22,126 bases of DNA from a virus. Location: positions 1 to 22,126 of IMG/VR virus record IMGVR_UViG_3300032223_001269; one strand, written 5' to 3'. Below, one piece after another: positions 12,407 through 19,626 of this stretch (within the stretch, counting starts at the first letter, position 1; every line of letters starts with the position of its first letter). The translations under genes were made by a program, and so were the position numbers. The notes under the pieces are model-generated. The model was not told the DNA's origin. It saw only the letters and a list, made by a program, of their open reading frames with translations, and did no database searches.

Positions 12407-12679
12407 ATGAGCAGATACACGCTGGAGTTCTACCGCGATGACCAAGCCTCGTCGTATGAGCAAGCCAAGAAAGACGGGGCGGTACGGGAAATCTGGGTGG
12501 AGGAGCCGGAACTATTCAAGCTTTACCCCAACCCATTCAATCATGGGCAGATCGCAGACCTCATTGAGGTAATTAATAAGGCAACAGACATGATGGAGGG
12601 TGGTGCTGTGATTAATTATTATCTTACAGAAGATGGGGTGGTGACCGCCAAGGAAGAAGATTATAGGGGGATCGAATGA
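12407..12679 (+). CDS. Hypothetical protein, 90 aa
   Basis: The start at 12407 is set by GGAGGTGTGAG; the frame is open further upstream but there overlaps the previous gene. The product has a strand RYTLEFYRDD, a helix EQAKKDGAVREIWVEEPELF, and a helix HGQIADLIEVINKATDMMEG before a final strand. It is acidic and soluble. The stop overlaps the ATG of the 16-codon frame that follows. No function can be assigned. Confidence 0.72.
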   Translation: MSRYTLEFYRDDQASSYEQAKKDGAVREIWVEEPELFKLYPNPFNHGQIADLIEVINKATDMMEGGAVINYYLTEDGVVTAKEEDYRGIE

Positions 12680-12726
12680 TAATCCTTCTAGCGGTGCAGT
12701 ACATAAAGGAGGAAGGATGGAGCTAA
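12676..12726 (+). CDS. 16-aa microgene resembling the RHH protein C-terminus
   Basis: The frame MIILLAVQYIKEEGWS starts in the stop of the previous gene. It closely matches the end of the RHH-type protein at 11816 (ILAVQYVKQKG). The DNA is also similar (AGCGGTGCA conserved), and the frame contains AAGGAGGAAGG, the ribosome binding site of the next gene. It may be a leftover from a partial duplication that supplies that site, and not a functional peptide. Confidence 0.4.
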   Translation: MIILLAVQYIKEEGWS

Positions 12727-12800
12727 CCATCTGGGAAGCGGTTGTAATGGGGATCGCCTTGGCGGTCATGTTCATGCTGTTTATTGGTGAAGGGGATTGA
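12717..12800 (+). CDS. Single-pass membrane microprotein, 27 aa
   Basis: ATG at 12717 follows AAGGAGGAAGG. The 27-residue product has one hydrophobic helix (AVVMGIALAVMFMLFIG) with acidic ends (MELTIWE and EGD). It is the second such microprotein in the cluster, each following a duplicated 3' fragment of another gene. A location in the inner membrane is likely; the role is unknown. Confidence 0.58.
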   Translation: MELTIWEAVVMGIALAVMFMLFIGEGD

Positions 12801-12801
12801 T

Positions 12802-13683
12802 ATGGGTTGGAACAACGGTTCTGCAACGCACGGTTTGAAGGCGATAGACACCTATGCCGACGCGCAAATCAAGTACAACACTACCAAGGAAATACGAGGC
12901 AGCGCAAACGTGCGGCCTCTGGGGGATCGAAGGTACGGGCACACAGCAAACATCGTGAGTTCCTCACCTGAAGACACCAACCCCGACTACTACGCAGCCA
13001 AGCTGTACAACACTGAGTGCATCAAGTGGTTGAGGCCCGACGATGGCATCGAGCGGGTTATAGTTTCGGTGGATAAGTGGCCGACAAAGACAACCTGTAT
13101 GTTCTTGGACAGGACTATGCCCTACAACTTGGGGGCGGTATTGTCCCGCTTTATTGTCAGAGTAAACGGATGGCCCGTACCGCGACAGGGCTCACTTACG
13201 TTGGAGTTCCGAGAAGACAAGTGGCAAGCCATCGATGCTCAAGTGGAGGTAGTCCACAAGATCAACCGCACCAAGGCTAACGAGGTCCGCAGGACGTTCA
13301 AGGACTTCAGGAACTGGCTTCACGGCATGCTGTCTCTGCGCGAAAACAAGTTTGAAGAAGTTGATCCGAGGATGCCGATATTCAGCCAGACCGCAACAGC
13401 GTTGGAACCCACAACCGTGCTTGCGTTCATGTTAGCACCCGACAGCGACCCAGATAAGTACATCAAGTACGACAAAGTAATGATGTGGGGGGCTCTCAAC
13501 TACGGAAATACTAAGTATATAAATAATGGAGGGATGTTGGGCGGGGGGTATAAATACACAAGGTTTTTCACGATGAAGCAGTTCGATTTGATGTTGATGA
13601 AGCTCCATGCAAAAGACGTGCTGGTCGTCGAAGAACTGCCGCACGGGGTTGTGAAAACTGATGCATACGCTAAGTGGCTGTAA
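12802..13683 (+). CDS. Hypothetical protein, 293 aa
   Basis: The ATG at 12802 lies 7 bases after AGGGG; a TTG 18 bases upstream is a weaker alternative and overlaps the membrane microprotein. The 293-residue product is soluble and mixed alpha/beta, with segments IERVIVSVDKWPTKTTCMFL, SLTLEFREDKWQAIDAQVEV, and a basic helix TKANEVRRTFKDFRNWLHGM. No nucleotide-binding or catalytic motif is evident. It is the last gene before promoter P3 and the largest of the early cluster. I do not recognise it. Confidence 0.8.
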   Translation: MGWNNGSATHGLKAIDTYADAQIKYNTTKEIRGSANVRPLGDRRYGHTANIVSSSPEDTNPDYYAAKLYNTECIKWLRPDDGIERVIVSVDKWPTKTTCMFLDRTMPYNLGAVLSRFIVRVNGWPVPRQGSLTLEFREDKWQAIDAQVEVVHKINRTKANEVRRTFKDFRNWLHGMLSLRENKFEEVDPRMPIFSQTATALEPTTVLAFMLAPDSDPDKYIKYDKVMMWGALNYGNTKYINNGGMLGGGYKYTRFFTMKQFDLMLMKLHAKDVLVVEELPHGVVKTDAYAKWL

Positions 13684-13710
13684 AGCCGCCAACCGTAAAA
13701 AAAGGGGTGC

Positions 13711-13739
13711 TTGACCGGACCCCCATTATGTGGTACAAT
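13711..13739 (+). promoter_or_regulatory. Sigma70-type promoter P3 with overlapping palindrome
   Basis: TTGACC (13711-13716) and TACAAT (13734-13739) are 17 bases apart, with TG at the extended -10 position (TGGTACAAT). TGT and ACA flank a GGT centre, a shortened form of the palindrome at P1 and P2. The flanks GCTTGAC and ACCCC are also shared. It would start the AAA+/VWA operon with a leader of about 60 bases. Confidence 0.8.
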
Positions 13740-13805
13740 ATAGTTGTTCGGTTGGGAAGTAATAAAAAAACGGTTGTAATCTCATAACAAACAAGGAGAA
13801 GTAAG

Positions 13806-14864
13806 ATGTCCGCACTTAATTTCAATACGGCATTGTCGTTGACACAAGCTGCCGACCTCATAGCAGCAACGCCACAGATCAGGTACTACCTGCGGGGGGA
13901 ACCGGGGATCGGCAAGACCGCGCTACTCAAGCTCCTCCAGAGCCGACTGCCAGAGCACAAGATGGTCTATGTGGATGTGCCGAACCTCGACCTTGGGGAT
14001 ACCGCGATGCCGGTAATTAAGCATGACACCAAGACCACAACGTACTACCCGAACGAACGGTTCGGTCTGCATACAGGGGAGAAGGTGTGCATCCTGTTGG
14101 ATGAGTTTACCAAAGGCGCAGAGCCGGTCAAGAACATGCTGCATCCGATGCTAAACGAGGGGAGGTTCGGCGATGTGCTGCTGCATCCTGATACCCGCAT
14201 ATGTATGACGGGTAACCTGAGTTCGGACGGGGTTGGCGACAACCTGAAGGCACACAGCAAGAACCGCATCACTACTATCACGGTGCGCAAGCCCACCGCA
14301 ATGGAATGGATTCATTGGGGGTTGGACAACGACATCGAGCCGACGGTGTTGGCGTTCAGTAGGCAGTTTGAGCATATCTTCGCAAGCTACACGGAGGTGG
14401 GCGCGTCGGACAATCCCTATATCTACAATCCCAAGCGGCAGCAAGATGCGTTCGTGTCGCCTCGGTCGTTGGAGAAAGCGTCGTTTATCGTGAAGGCGCG
14501 TGGGGTGTTGGACAACGCTAGCGTGGTAGCTGCACTTGTGGGCACATGTGGGGAGTCATTCGCCAAGGACTTCCATGCGTATCTGGACTTCAGTGATCAG
14601 TTGCCGACCAAGGAGAGCATCCTCCAGAACCCCAAGAACGCCAAGGTTCCTGACAACCCCGCAGCGCAAGGCATCCTCGTGTACGGCGGCATCAGTTGGG
14701 TGACCAAGGAGACGTTGACTCCGTTCATGGAGTACATCGAACGCTTACCGGCGGAATGGCAAGCGGTGTTCTGTATCAACCTTGCCAAGAGTAACAAGCA
14801 GAACATGGCGTTTAGCAGCAGGAAGTTTAGTGAGTGGGTATCCAAGAACCAAGACCTTTTGTAA
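13806..14864 (+). CDS. MoxR-like AAA+ ATPase, 352 aa
   Basis: MoxR-type AAA+ proteins are hexameric remodelling ATPases that usually work with a VWA-domain partner on a target complex or metal enzyme. Seen here: Walker A GEPGIGKT (residues 31-38), Walker B CILLDE (95-100), sensor 1 MTGN (N137) and an arginine-finger candidate in KNRI (R154). The second half (residues ~160-352) is helical. The order Walker A - DLGD - Walker B - MLHPMLNEGR - TGNL is the MoxR/CobS style. It is the first gene of the P3 operon, with AAGGAG before the ATG, and is followed by the VWA gene after 15 bases. Substrate unknown. Confidence 0.88.
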   Translation: MSALNFNTALSLTQAADLIAATPQIRYYLRGEPGIGKTALLKLLQSRLPEHKMVYVDVPNLDLGDTAMPVIKHDTKTTTYYPNERFGLHTGEKVCILLDEFTKGAEPVKNMLHPMLNEGRFGDVLLHPDTRICMTGNLSSDGVGDNLKAHSKNRITTITVRKPTAMEWIHWGLDNDIEPTVLAFSRQFEHIFASYTEVGASDNPYIYNPKRQQDAFVSPRSLEKASFIVKARGVLDNASVVAALVGTCGESFAKDFHAYLDFSDQLPTKESILQNPKNAKVPDNPAAQGILVYGGISWVTKETLTPFMEYIERLPAEWQAVFCINLAKSNKQNMAFSSRKFSEWVSKNQDLL

Positions 14865-14879
14865 ACAAGGAGAGCAAAC

Positions 14880-16097
14880 ATGAGTGAACAAGGTAAAGAA
14901 GAACGCCGTCTGAGTAAGGCGGTGATAACCCTGATGCGGCAACCGAGGTTCGCGTTCTATTCGGGGATGTTGATGATGGGGCGTACGTCAGTCGAAGATG
15001 AGGGGGTGCCGACTGCGTATACCGATGGGCGCAACCGCAAGTTCGGGCGGGAGTTCATCAGGGGATTGAAGGACAAGGAGTTGGCGTTCGTGGCGTTGCA
15101 CGAGTGCATGCACGACTTGTATATGCACTTGACTGTGTGGCTCAAGTTGTACAAGGAGAATCCGAAGCTGGCAAATATGGCGTGTGATTACGTCATTAAC
15201 TTGGAGTTGGTTCTCCTCGACCCTAAAGAAGACTTTATCGCTATGCCCAGAGACAAGAGCGGTAAGGCAATGGGCTGTCTGGACATGCGGTTCAAGGGTA
15301 TGAACAGCAAGCAGGTGTTTGATATCTTGAAAGACGAAGGAGGGCACGACACAGGGGAAGACGGAGAGGATGGGTTCGATGAGCATGGATGGGAAGAAGC
15401 GCAAGGCCGCAGCACGGAGGAGAAGGAAGAGATAGCCAAGGAAGTAGAACGTGCCATACGGCAGGGGTTGGTAGCTCTTAAGAAAGCAGGTAAAGGCGCA
15501 GGAGATATCAGTCTGGAGTTGGCTGAGTTGATTGAGCCGAAGGTTGATTGGCGCGAAGTATTGCGCGAGTTCGTGAAGGCAACGTGCCGCGCACCGCAGG
15601 TAAGTAGTTGGCGCAAGGTCAACCGTAGATTCCTTGCGGGTGGCGGGGGTAGCTCCGACTCTTACATGCCGAGCATGATCGGTGAAACTGTTGGACGGCT
15701 GGTAATTGGCATCGACACATCAGGTTCTATTGGTGGGGAGGAGTTGGTTGCGTTCTTATCAGAGGTCAAGTCGATAGCGGAGGATGTCAACCCCGAGAAG
15801 ATTGATCTGGTGTATTGGGATACGCGGGTAGCAGGGCATGAGGAATACGAGCAGAGCAACATGGCCGACCTCGTTAAGTCAACTAAGCCGGTTGGGGGTG
15901 GAGGTACTTCGCCCAGTTGCGTGACTGACTGGCTGCATAAGACGAAGATCGTGCCCGAGTGCAGCATCATCTTAACGGATGGTTGTGTGGGGGGCGACTG
16001 GGGTGGGGACTGGCCGAGCCCCGTGCTGTGGTGCATCGTGGGGCCGTACGGCAAAAGCATTATGGCGGGTACAGGCAAGACCGTGCATGTGGATTAA
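14880..16097 (+). CDS. Metallopeptidase-like (DUF2201-type) and VWA domain protein, 405 aa
   Basis: The N-terminal part (about residues 10-120) holds an HExxH motif, HECMH at 74-78, in ALHECMHDLYMH, and a nearby ACDYVINLEL (D103) that may supply the third zinc ligand. An acidic linker (residues 150-195, EDGEDGFDEHGWEEAQ) follows. The C-terminal VWA domain has a complete MIDAS: D279-T-S281-G-S283 in GIDTSGSIGG, T343 in GGGTSP, and D367 in LTDG, so it should bind Mg2+ and a ligand. This is the usual partner of a MoxR ATPase. Real protease activity is not certain, since many such domains serve as binding modules. Start: ATG after AAGGAG. Confidence 0.85.
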   Translation: MSEQGKEERRLSKAVITLMRQPRFAFYSGMLMMGRTSVEDEGVPTAYTDGRNRKFGREFIRGLKDKELAFVALHECMHDLYMHLTVWLKLYKENPKLANMACDYVINLELVLLDPKEDFIAMPRDKSGKAMGCLDMRFKGMNSKQVFDILKDEGGHDTGEDGEDGFDEHGWEEAQGRSTEEKEEIAKEVERAIRQGLVALKKAGKGAGDISLELAELIEPKVDWREVLREFVKATCRAPQVSSWRKVNRRFLAGGGGSSDSYMPSMIGETVGRLVIGIDTSGSIGGEELVAFLSEVKSIAEDVNPEKIDLVYWDTRVAGHEEYEQSNMADLVKSTKPVGGGGTSPSCVTDWLHKTKIVPECSIILTDGCVGGDWGGDWPSPVLWCIVGPYGKSIMAGTGKTVHVD

Positions 16098-16143
16098 ACA
16101 GATGGCTAAAATAATACTTGACAGTGTAAAGGAGAAGCGTATC

Positions 16144-16395
16144 ATGCAAGGAAAACTAGAAGGTAAGTGTATCGTTTCGGCGTCGTATTCGGACATAGTG
16201 TTGTCCCCAGAGGATGCAATAACTCTGTTGGACATATATTCGAGGGCCGAGAAGTACGAGCATCATATTAACTACACAACAAAAGAAGAGTCCCACCATG
16301 TCTGGGATGTGACGTCACTGATAAACGTGAAGTCGATACCACTATCACTATATCAGTGCGCAAAACTCGCAGGTAAACGAGAAGATAAACAATAA
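16144..16395 (+). CDS. Hypothetical protein, 83 aa
   Basis: I chose ATG 16144, which follows AAGGAG by 9 bases, like the next gene (AAGGAGAAGCATC). An in-frame ATG at 16102 has no visible ribosome binding site but would add 14 residues. The product is mixed alpha/beta (CIVSASYSDIVLSPEDAITL, LLDIYSRAEKYEHHINYT) with a short C-terminal helix. It sits between the VWA gene and the 288-aa gene, so it may be an accessory of that module. No family is recognised. Confidence 0.68.
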   Translation: MQGKLEGKCIVSASYSDIVLSPEDAITLLDIYSRAEKYEHHINYTTKEESHHVWDVTSLINVKSIPLSLYQCAKLAGKREDKQ

Positions 16396-16410
16396 ATAAG
16401 GAGAAGCATC

Positions 16411-17277
16411 ATGTCAGGAATAACTCAATCAGCAGTATTGGTCGATCTGAATGTCAGCGTGTGGACGGCGCGTAAGTTGGATAGGAAAGTGTCCGAAGAA
16501 GTAGATGCTATGAAGGGGGCGACAGTACGGGCGGGTAACTACTCCAAGAACTTGTTGGCAGGTAGTGGATCGCTTGATAAGATCGTGAAGCAAGCTGCCC
16601 TCGCAAGGACATGGCATACAGGACAGACGTTGCCGTGGTCTGATGCAGGTACACGCATGCTGCCGACCAAGAACTTCTTGGACTATAAAACTGGCATCAC
16701 TCAACGCGAGGCCGAGTTCAACGCGCTGTGCGTAACCTTCTACGCAGACTACCCAAACTTGGTTAATGCGGCGGTAATGCGGTTGGGGGGTATGTGTGAT
16801 CTATCAGAATACCCAGACGTGAACGCATTGCCTAACAAGTTCAAGTTTAAGGTGCAGTTCAGTCCGATAGCCGAGGCCGGAGATTGGCGCGTGGACGTGG
16901 AGAACGAGACGCGTGATGAGTTGATCAAGCAGCACGAGGATAACCTGAGAGACAAAGAAGCTACAGCCATGCAGGACTTGTGGGCTCAGTTGCATGAAAC
17001 CCTTACTCATACATCCTTGATGTTGTCTGATATTAAAGATGACGCAGGAGTACCGAGTCGTCGTCCGTTCAGAACAAACATGATCGATAACGCGTTAACG
17101 CAATGCTCGATGTTGTCCAAGCTGAACGTAGCCAACGATCCCAAGATGGAGCAAGCACGGCGGGATATGGAACGTGCGTTGACGGGTGTGCATGTAGATA
17201 CCCTGCGTAGCAGCGACGAAGCGCGGCTCAGTGTTAAGAGCAAGCTTGACGACATCCTCAACAAGATGGATTGGTAA
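16411..17277 (+). CDS. Putative third component of the AAA+/VWA module (DUF3150-like), 288 aa
   Basis: The product begins VLVDLNVSVWTARKLDRKVS and continues with AGNYSKNLLAGSGSLDKIVK, a layout I associate with DUF3150-type proteins that accompany CobS/MoxR ATPases and VWA proteins in phages and plasmids. This is by memory of pattern and order and not verified. The middle is helical, with VTFYADYPNLVNAAVMRLGG and a charged helix near residues 165-200. There are no membrane segments or catalytic motif. ATG follows AAGGAGAAGCATC. The role may be that of adaptor or substrate of the ATPase, as an inference from gene order. Confidence 0.68.
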   Translation: MSGITQSAVLVDLNVSVWTARKLDRKVSEEVDAMKGATVRAGNYSKNLLAGSGSLDKIVKQAALARTWHTGQTLPWSDAGTRMLPTKNFLDYKTGITQREAEFNALCVTFYADYPNLVNAAVMRLGGMCDLSEYPDVNALPNKFKFKVQFSPIAEAGDWRVDVENETRDELIKQHEDNLRDKEATAMQDLWAQLHETLTHTSLMLSDIKDDAGVPSRRPFRTNMIDNALTQCSMLSKLNVANDPKMEQARRDMERALTGVHVDTLRSSDEARLSVKSKLDDILNKMDW

Positions 17278-17287
17278 GGGGGTAGGT

Positions 17288-18184
17288 ATGAGTGTAACTA
17301 ATGTAACTCTAAGTAATGTAGTAGAACCGTATATTCGCCACCCAGTTTTAGAGCTAGTACCAGCAGACTACGAGGGCAAGACGTTTGTTTTGCAGGAAGA
17401 GCTGCTGTTTCTTCTGCACAGGATACATCGTAAACATCCAGAGTGGGCGTTCAGAGTCGGAGGTAAAGCAAGTTTGTGGAACGCTGGGTGGGCGGTGGCT
17501 GTGGAAAACCCAAACCTTTACACATTCACTAAGGTGGAAGTGCTTTCAAACGGCGCAGTGTTGGGGGGGATCAAAACCAGACGAGATTATTTTCTGGGGG
17601 TTAGTAATGTTTTGGTGTACAGCATATCCTGCAAACGCATTATTAAAAAGCGAGGGCCTTCAAAGGTGTCGCAGACAAGCAACGATAAAAAAGCGATGAA
17701 GCTGGTGTTGGATAACTTTCGAGCAGATTCCCTACTTGAACTAGCTACTAATATTATTTCACAAGGTAGACAGTTGGGGCAACGCGCTGTTGATGGCCCC
17801 AACACAAGCCTTAATACGGTTACGAGGCGGCTATCAGGCACGGCAATGCAGTTTGTAATGGCTAACAAGGATCAGTTCTTGGCGGCATTTCCAGAAAGCA
17901 GGGGGTGGATTAGTACAGTGGAGTCTGCACAGGACGATTTGAATGTCGTGAATAACATAAACAGTTCGCCGAAACTGTACATCTGTATCGAGCAAGACGA
18001 CTTGTACGCATTTACCGAACTAAACGAACTCAAGTATCACGATACCCCCGATGGTAACGCACTACCGGAGTGGGTAAGACGTAAGGTGGGGTTGCTGAAG
18101 TTGATAAAACCAACACAGTACCTGCGTGATGTAGGTGTCCGTATTAGCGACAAGATGTATTCAATAATAGACCAAGGGGAATAA
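17288..18184 (+). CDS. Hypothetical protein, 298 aa
   Basis: The ATG at 17288 is chosen because GGGGGTAGGT lies just upstream; the frame is open back to 17231 but there overlaps the preceding gene. The product is mixed alpha/beta: EGKTFVLQEELLFLLHRIHR, WAFRVGGKASLWNAGWAVAV, a Lys-rich centre (CKRIIKKRGPSK), and a C-terminal ICIEQDDLYAFTELNELKYH. It is the last gene of the P3 operon that is close in size to the module genes. I see no known domain. A connection to the ATPase module rests on operon position only. Confidence 0.75.
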   Translation: MSVTNVTLSNVVEPYIRHPVLELVPADYEGKTFVLQEELLFLLHRIHRKHPEWAFRVGGKASLWNAGWAVAVENPNLYTFTKVEVLSNGAVLGGIKTRRDYFLGVSNVLVYSISCKRIIKKRGPSKVSQTSNDKKAMKLVLDNFRADSLLELATNIISQGRQLGQRAVDGPNTSLNTVTRRLSGTAMQFVMANKDQFLAAFPESRGWISTVESAQDDLNVVNNINSSPKLYICIEQDDLYAFTELNELKYHDTPDGNALPEWVRRKVGLLKLIKPTQYLRDVGVRISDKMYSIIDQGE

Positions 18185-18185
18185 C

Positions 18186-18584
18186 ATGAACAAGTTACAA
18201 AAGATTGAGAAGCTGTTGGTTACGAGCATGTCCGTGAAAGATATTGCCAAACAAGTGAAATGCACACGGGACTATGTGTATCAGGTGAGGCTCAAGCGCA
18301 ACAAGGAGAAGCAGGTAGTGAAGAGGGTGGCAAGAGAAGAGGTAAAGCCTGTCGTGCAGCAGGTAACCACCGTCACACCTAACGACATACAAGTGGGTGG
18401 CTCACATTACAAGGAGCAGGACATTCAACCGTGGGATGCCATCCATGCATGGAAGCTTGGGTTCTTCTCTGGCAACGTGGTTAAGTATGTTGCTCGTCAC
18501 AACCAGAAGGGCGGTGTTAATGATCTGCGTAAAGCCCGTCACTATCTGGACAAGTTAATTGAACTTCACACCAAGGTGAAATGA
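18186..18584 (+). CDS. HTH plus DUF3310 (SaV-like) protein, 132 aa
   Basis: Residues 1-40 form a helix-turn-helix of the resolvase/sigma type (VKDIAKQVKCTRDYVYQVRL), followed by a Lys/Arg/Val linker. Residues 66-130 match the DUF3310 family: VGGSHYKEQDIQPWDAIHAW, LGFFSGNVVKYVARHNQKGG, DLRKARHYLDKLIEL. DUF3310 is widespread in phages and is described as a putative nucleotide kinase-like or nucleotide-related domain with no firm activity. The fused DNA-binding part suggests a regulator. It starts one base after the preceding stop. Confidence 0.85.
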   Translation: MNKLQKIEKLLVTSMSVKDIAKQVKCTRDYVYQVRLKRNKEKQVVKRVAREEVKPVVQQVTTVTPNDIQVGGSHYKEQDIQPWDAIHAWKLGFFSGNVVKYVARHNQKGGVNDLRKARHYLDKLIELHTKVK

Positions 18585-18748
18585 TGGAAAAAGATAATGT
18601 AAAAGACGCAATACGGGCAGAGAAGGTTTGTCTGGCAAGGCAGCGGCACGGCAAGCCGTTTGCCTTTGAATCGGGAGCCACATGGAAACCCAGACAGGTT
18701 CCTTTTTTGACAGAGTGGTTGCAGGGTAGAGGGAGGGATGTGAAATGA
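18584..18748 (+). CDS. Hypothetical protein, 54 aa
   Basis: The ATG shares one base with the previous stop (TGATG). The 54-residue basic product contains AIRAEKVCLARQRHGKPFAF and TWKPRQVPFLTEWLQGRGRD. The ribosome binding site is the AAGGTG in the end of the previous gene. Its stop overlaps the next ATG. No domain is recognised. Confidence 0.62.
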   Translation: MEKDNVKDAIRAEKVCLARQRHGKPFAFESGATWKPRQVPFLTEWLQGRGRDVK

Positions 18749-18921
18749 AAACCAAGGAACAGATCAAAGATAAAGCAAGGGAGATTGCACATGGTATTTA
18801 TTACTGTGACAACGGTGAAGTGTGGCAACCGTTCGAGAACAACAGCGAAGAAGCTATTCAAGAAATGGAAGATGATTTGGCTATTTCATACGAGCACGCA
18901 ATGCTCTGGGCGGTGAGATGA
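18745..18921 (+). CDS. Hypothetical protein, 58 aa
   Basis: The ATGA overlap with the previous gene sets the start; GGGAGGGATG precedes it. The 58-residue acidic product is helical at both ends (TKEQIKDKAREIAHGIYYCD and EEAIQEMEDDLAISYEHAML). The stop overlaps the next ATG. No family is recognised. Confidence 0.65.
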   Translation: MKTKEQIKDKAREIAHGIYYCDNGEVWQPFENNSEEAIQEMEDDLAISYEHAMLWAVR

Positions 18922-19214
18922 AAATCAAAGTGAGTGAGGCAACGAATCTCCAGCTTGATTGGGCTGTAAAAGAAATTGAAGATGGGCGAACGGACGGCAT
19001 AAAGAATTACAGTCCCTCCACCAGTTGGGCGCAAGGTGGTCCGATCATTGAGCGGGAAAGGATAAATATTAGCGATGATGGCGGCGATGGGTGGAAAGCC
19101 GATGATTCTATCGGTCATTGGGGTTACGGCCCCACACCCCTACTCGCAGCCATGCGCTGCTACGTCGCAAGCAAACTCGGTGAAGAAGTTGAGATACCGG
19201 AGGAGTTGAAATGA
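18918..19214 (+). CDS. NinX / DUF2591 family protein, 98 aa
   Basis: The product shows the DUF2591 pattern of lambdoid and other phages: KVSEATNLQLDWAVKEIED, then YSPSTSWAQGGPIIERERI, and GHWGYGPTPLLAAMRCYVAS KLG near the end. NinX-type genes lie in early or late-regulation clusters and have no known activity. The length is typical. ATG overlaps the previous stop; GCGGTGAG provides a weak ribosome binding site, so coupling is likely. Confidence 0.87.
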   Translation: MKIKVSEATNLQLDWAVKEIEDGRTDGIKNYSPSTSWAQGGPIIERERINISDDGGDGWKADDSIGHWGYGPTPLLAAMRCYVASKLGEEVEIPEELK

Positions 19215-19429
19215 ACGAGCGCATAAAGGAACTAGCCCATCAAGCAGGGGATGACCAGAACAAGTTTGCGGAACTCATCATCGCGGATTGCCTTGTCTGT
19301 TGTGCGGTGGTGGCTCAAGCGGCGATAAATGCCCGTGATGGGGCAAGTGATGCTTATTCACACGGCAGGGAAGACTCTGCTTCTCTTTGCAAGGCAATGA
19401 TTAGAAGCCATTTTGGGGAGGGAAAATGA
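19211..19429 (+). CDS. Hypothetical phage protein, 72 aa
   Basis: The product begins NERIKELAHQAGDDQNKFAE LIIAD, a helix-rich pattern common to small phage proteins that end in a short HFG motif, here SHFGEGK. The middle is Ala-rich (CCAVVAQAAINARDGASDAY). ATG overlaps the previous stop; GGAGGAGTTGAA precedes it. Function unknown. Confidence 0.72.
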   Translation: MNERIKELAHQAGDDQNKFAELIIADCLVCCAVVAQAAINARDGASDAYSHGREDSASLCKAMIRSHFGEGK

Positions 19430-19626
19430 ATATAAGACTGCTGGCATCTTTAGAAGATGCGTTGGAGGAGTGGTCAAACGTTCAATGCGAGGGAGATAAC
19501 TGGCCCGTCGGTATTAATTTTTATCCAGACCAGATCGCACACATGGCACTTGCCGCGTCACTTGTATTTGACGCAAACGAACAAGCATTTGACGCAAATG
19601 AACAAGCTTCGGGGGAGGAGAAATGA
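19426..19626 (+). CDS. Hypothetical protein with tandem FDANEQA repeat, 66 aa
   Basis: The 66-residue acidic product has a helix LASLEDALEEWSNVQCEGDN, a segment WPVGINFYPDQIAHMALAAS, and then FDANEQA twice in tandem near the C-terminus. The DNA of the two 21-base units differs at two positions, so slippage created the repeat. ATG overlaps the previous stop, with GGGGAGGG upstream. No family is known to me. Confidence 0.68.
   Translation: MNIRLLASLEDALEEWSNVQCEGDNWPVGINFYPDQIAHMALAASLVFDANEQAFDANEQASGEEK

Noticed and set aside
16119-16146. TTGACA with TATCAT 16 bases later as a promoter for the 83-aa gene
   Set aside because: The start of transcription would fall after the chosen ATG at 16144, and the flanks lack the features shared by P1-P3.
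10315-16285. AACTACACAACAAA shared by 10316-10329 and 16269-16282 as a functional repeat
   Set aside because: Both lie in coding frames (NYTTKE) and only 14 bases match; chance or minor shared ancestry is enough.
350-17096. Further AACGCGTT words inside genes (about 353, 10757, 17090) as extra iterons
   Set aside because: They lack the extended flank of the non-coding copies and lie within normal codons.
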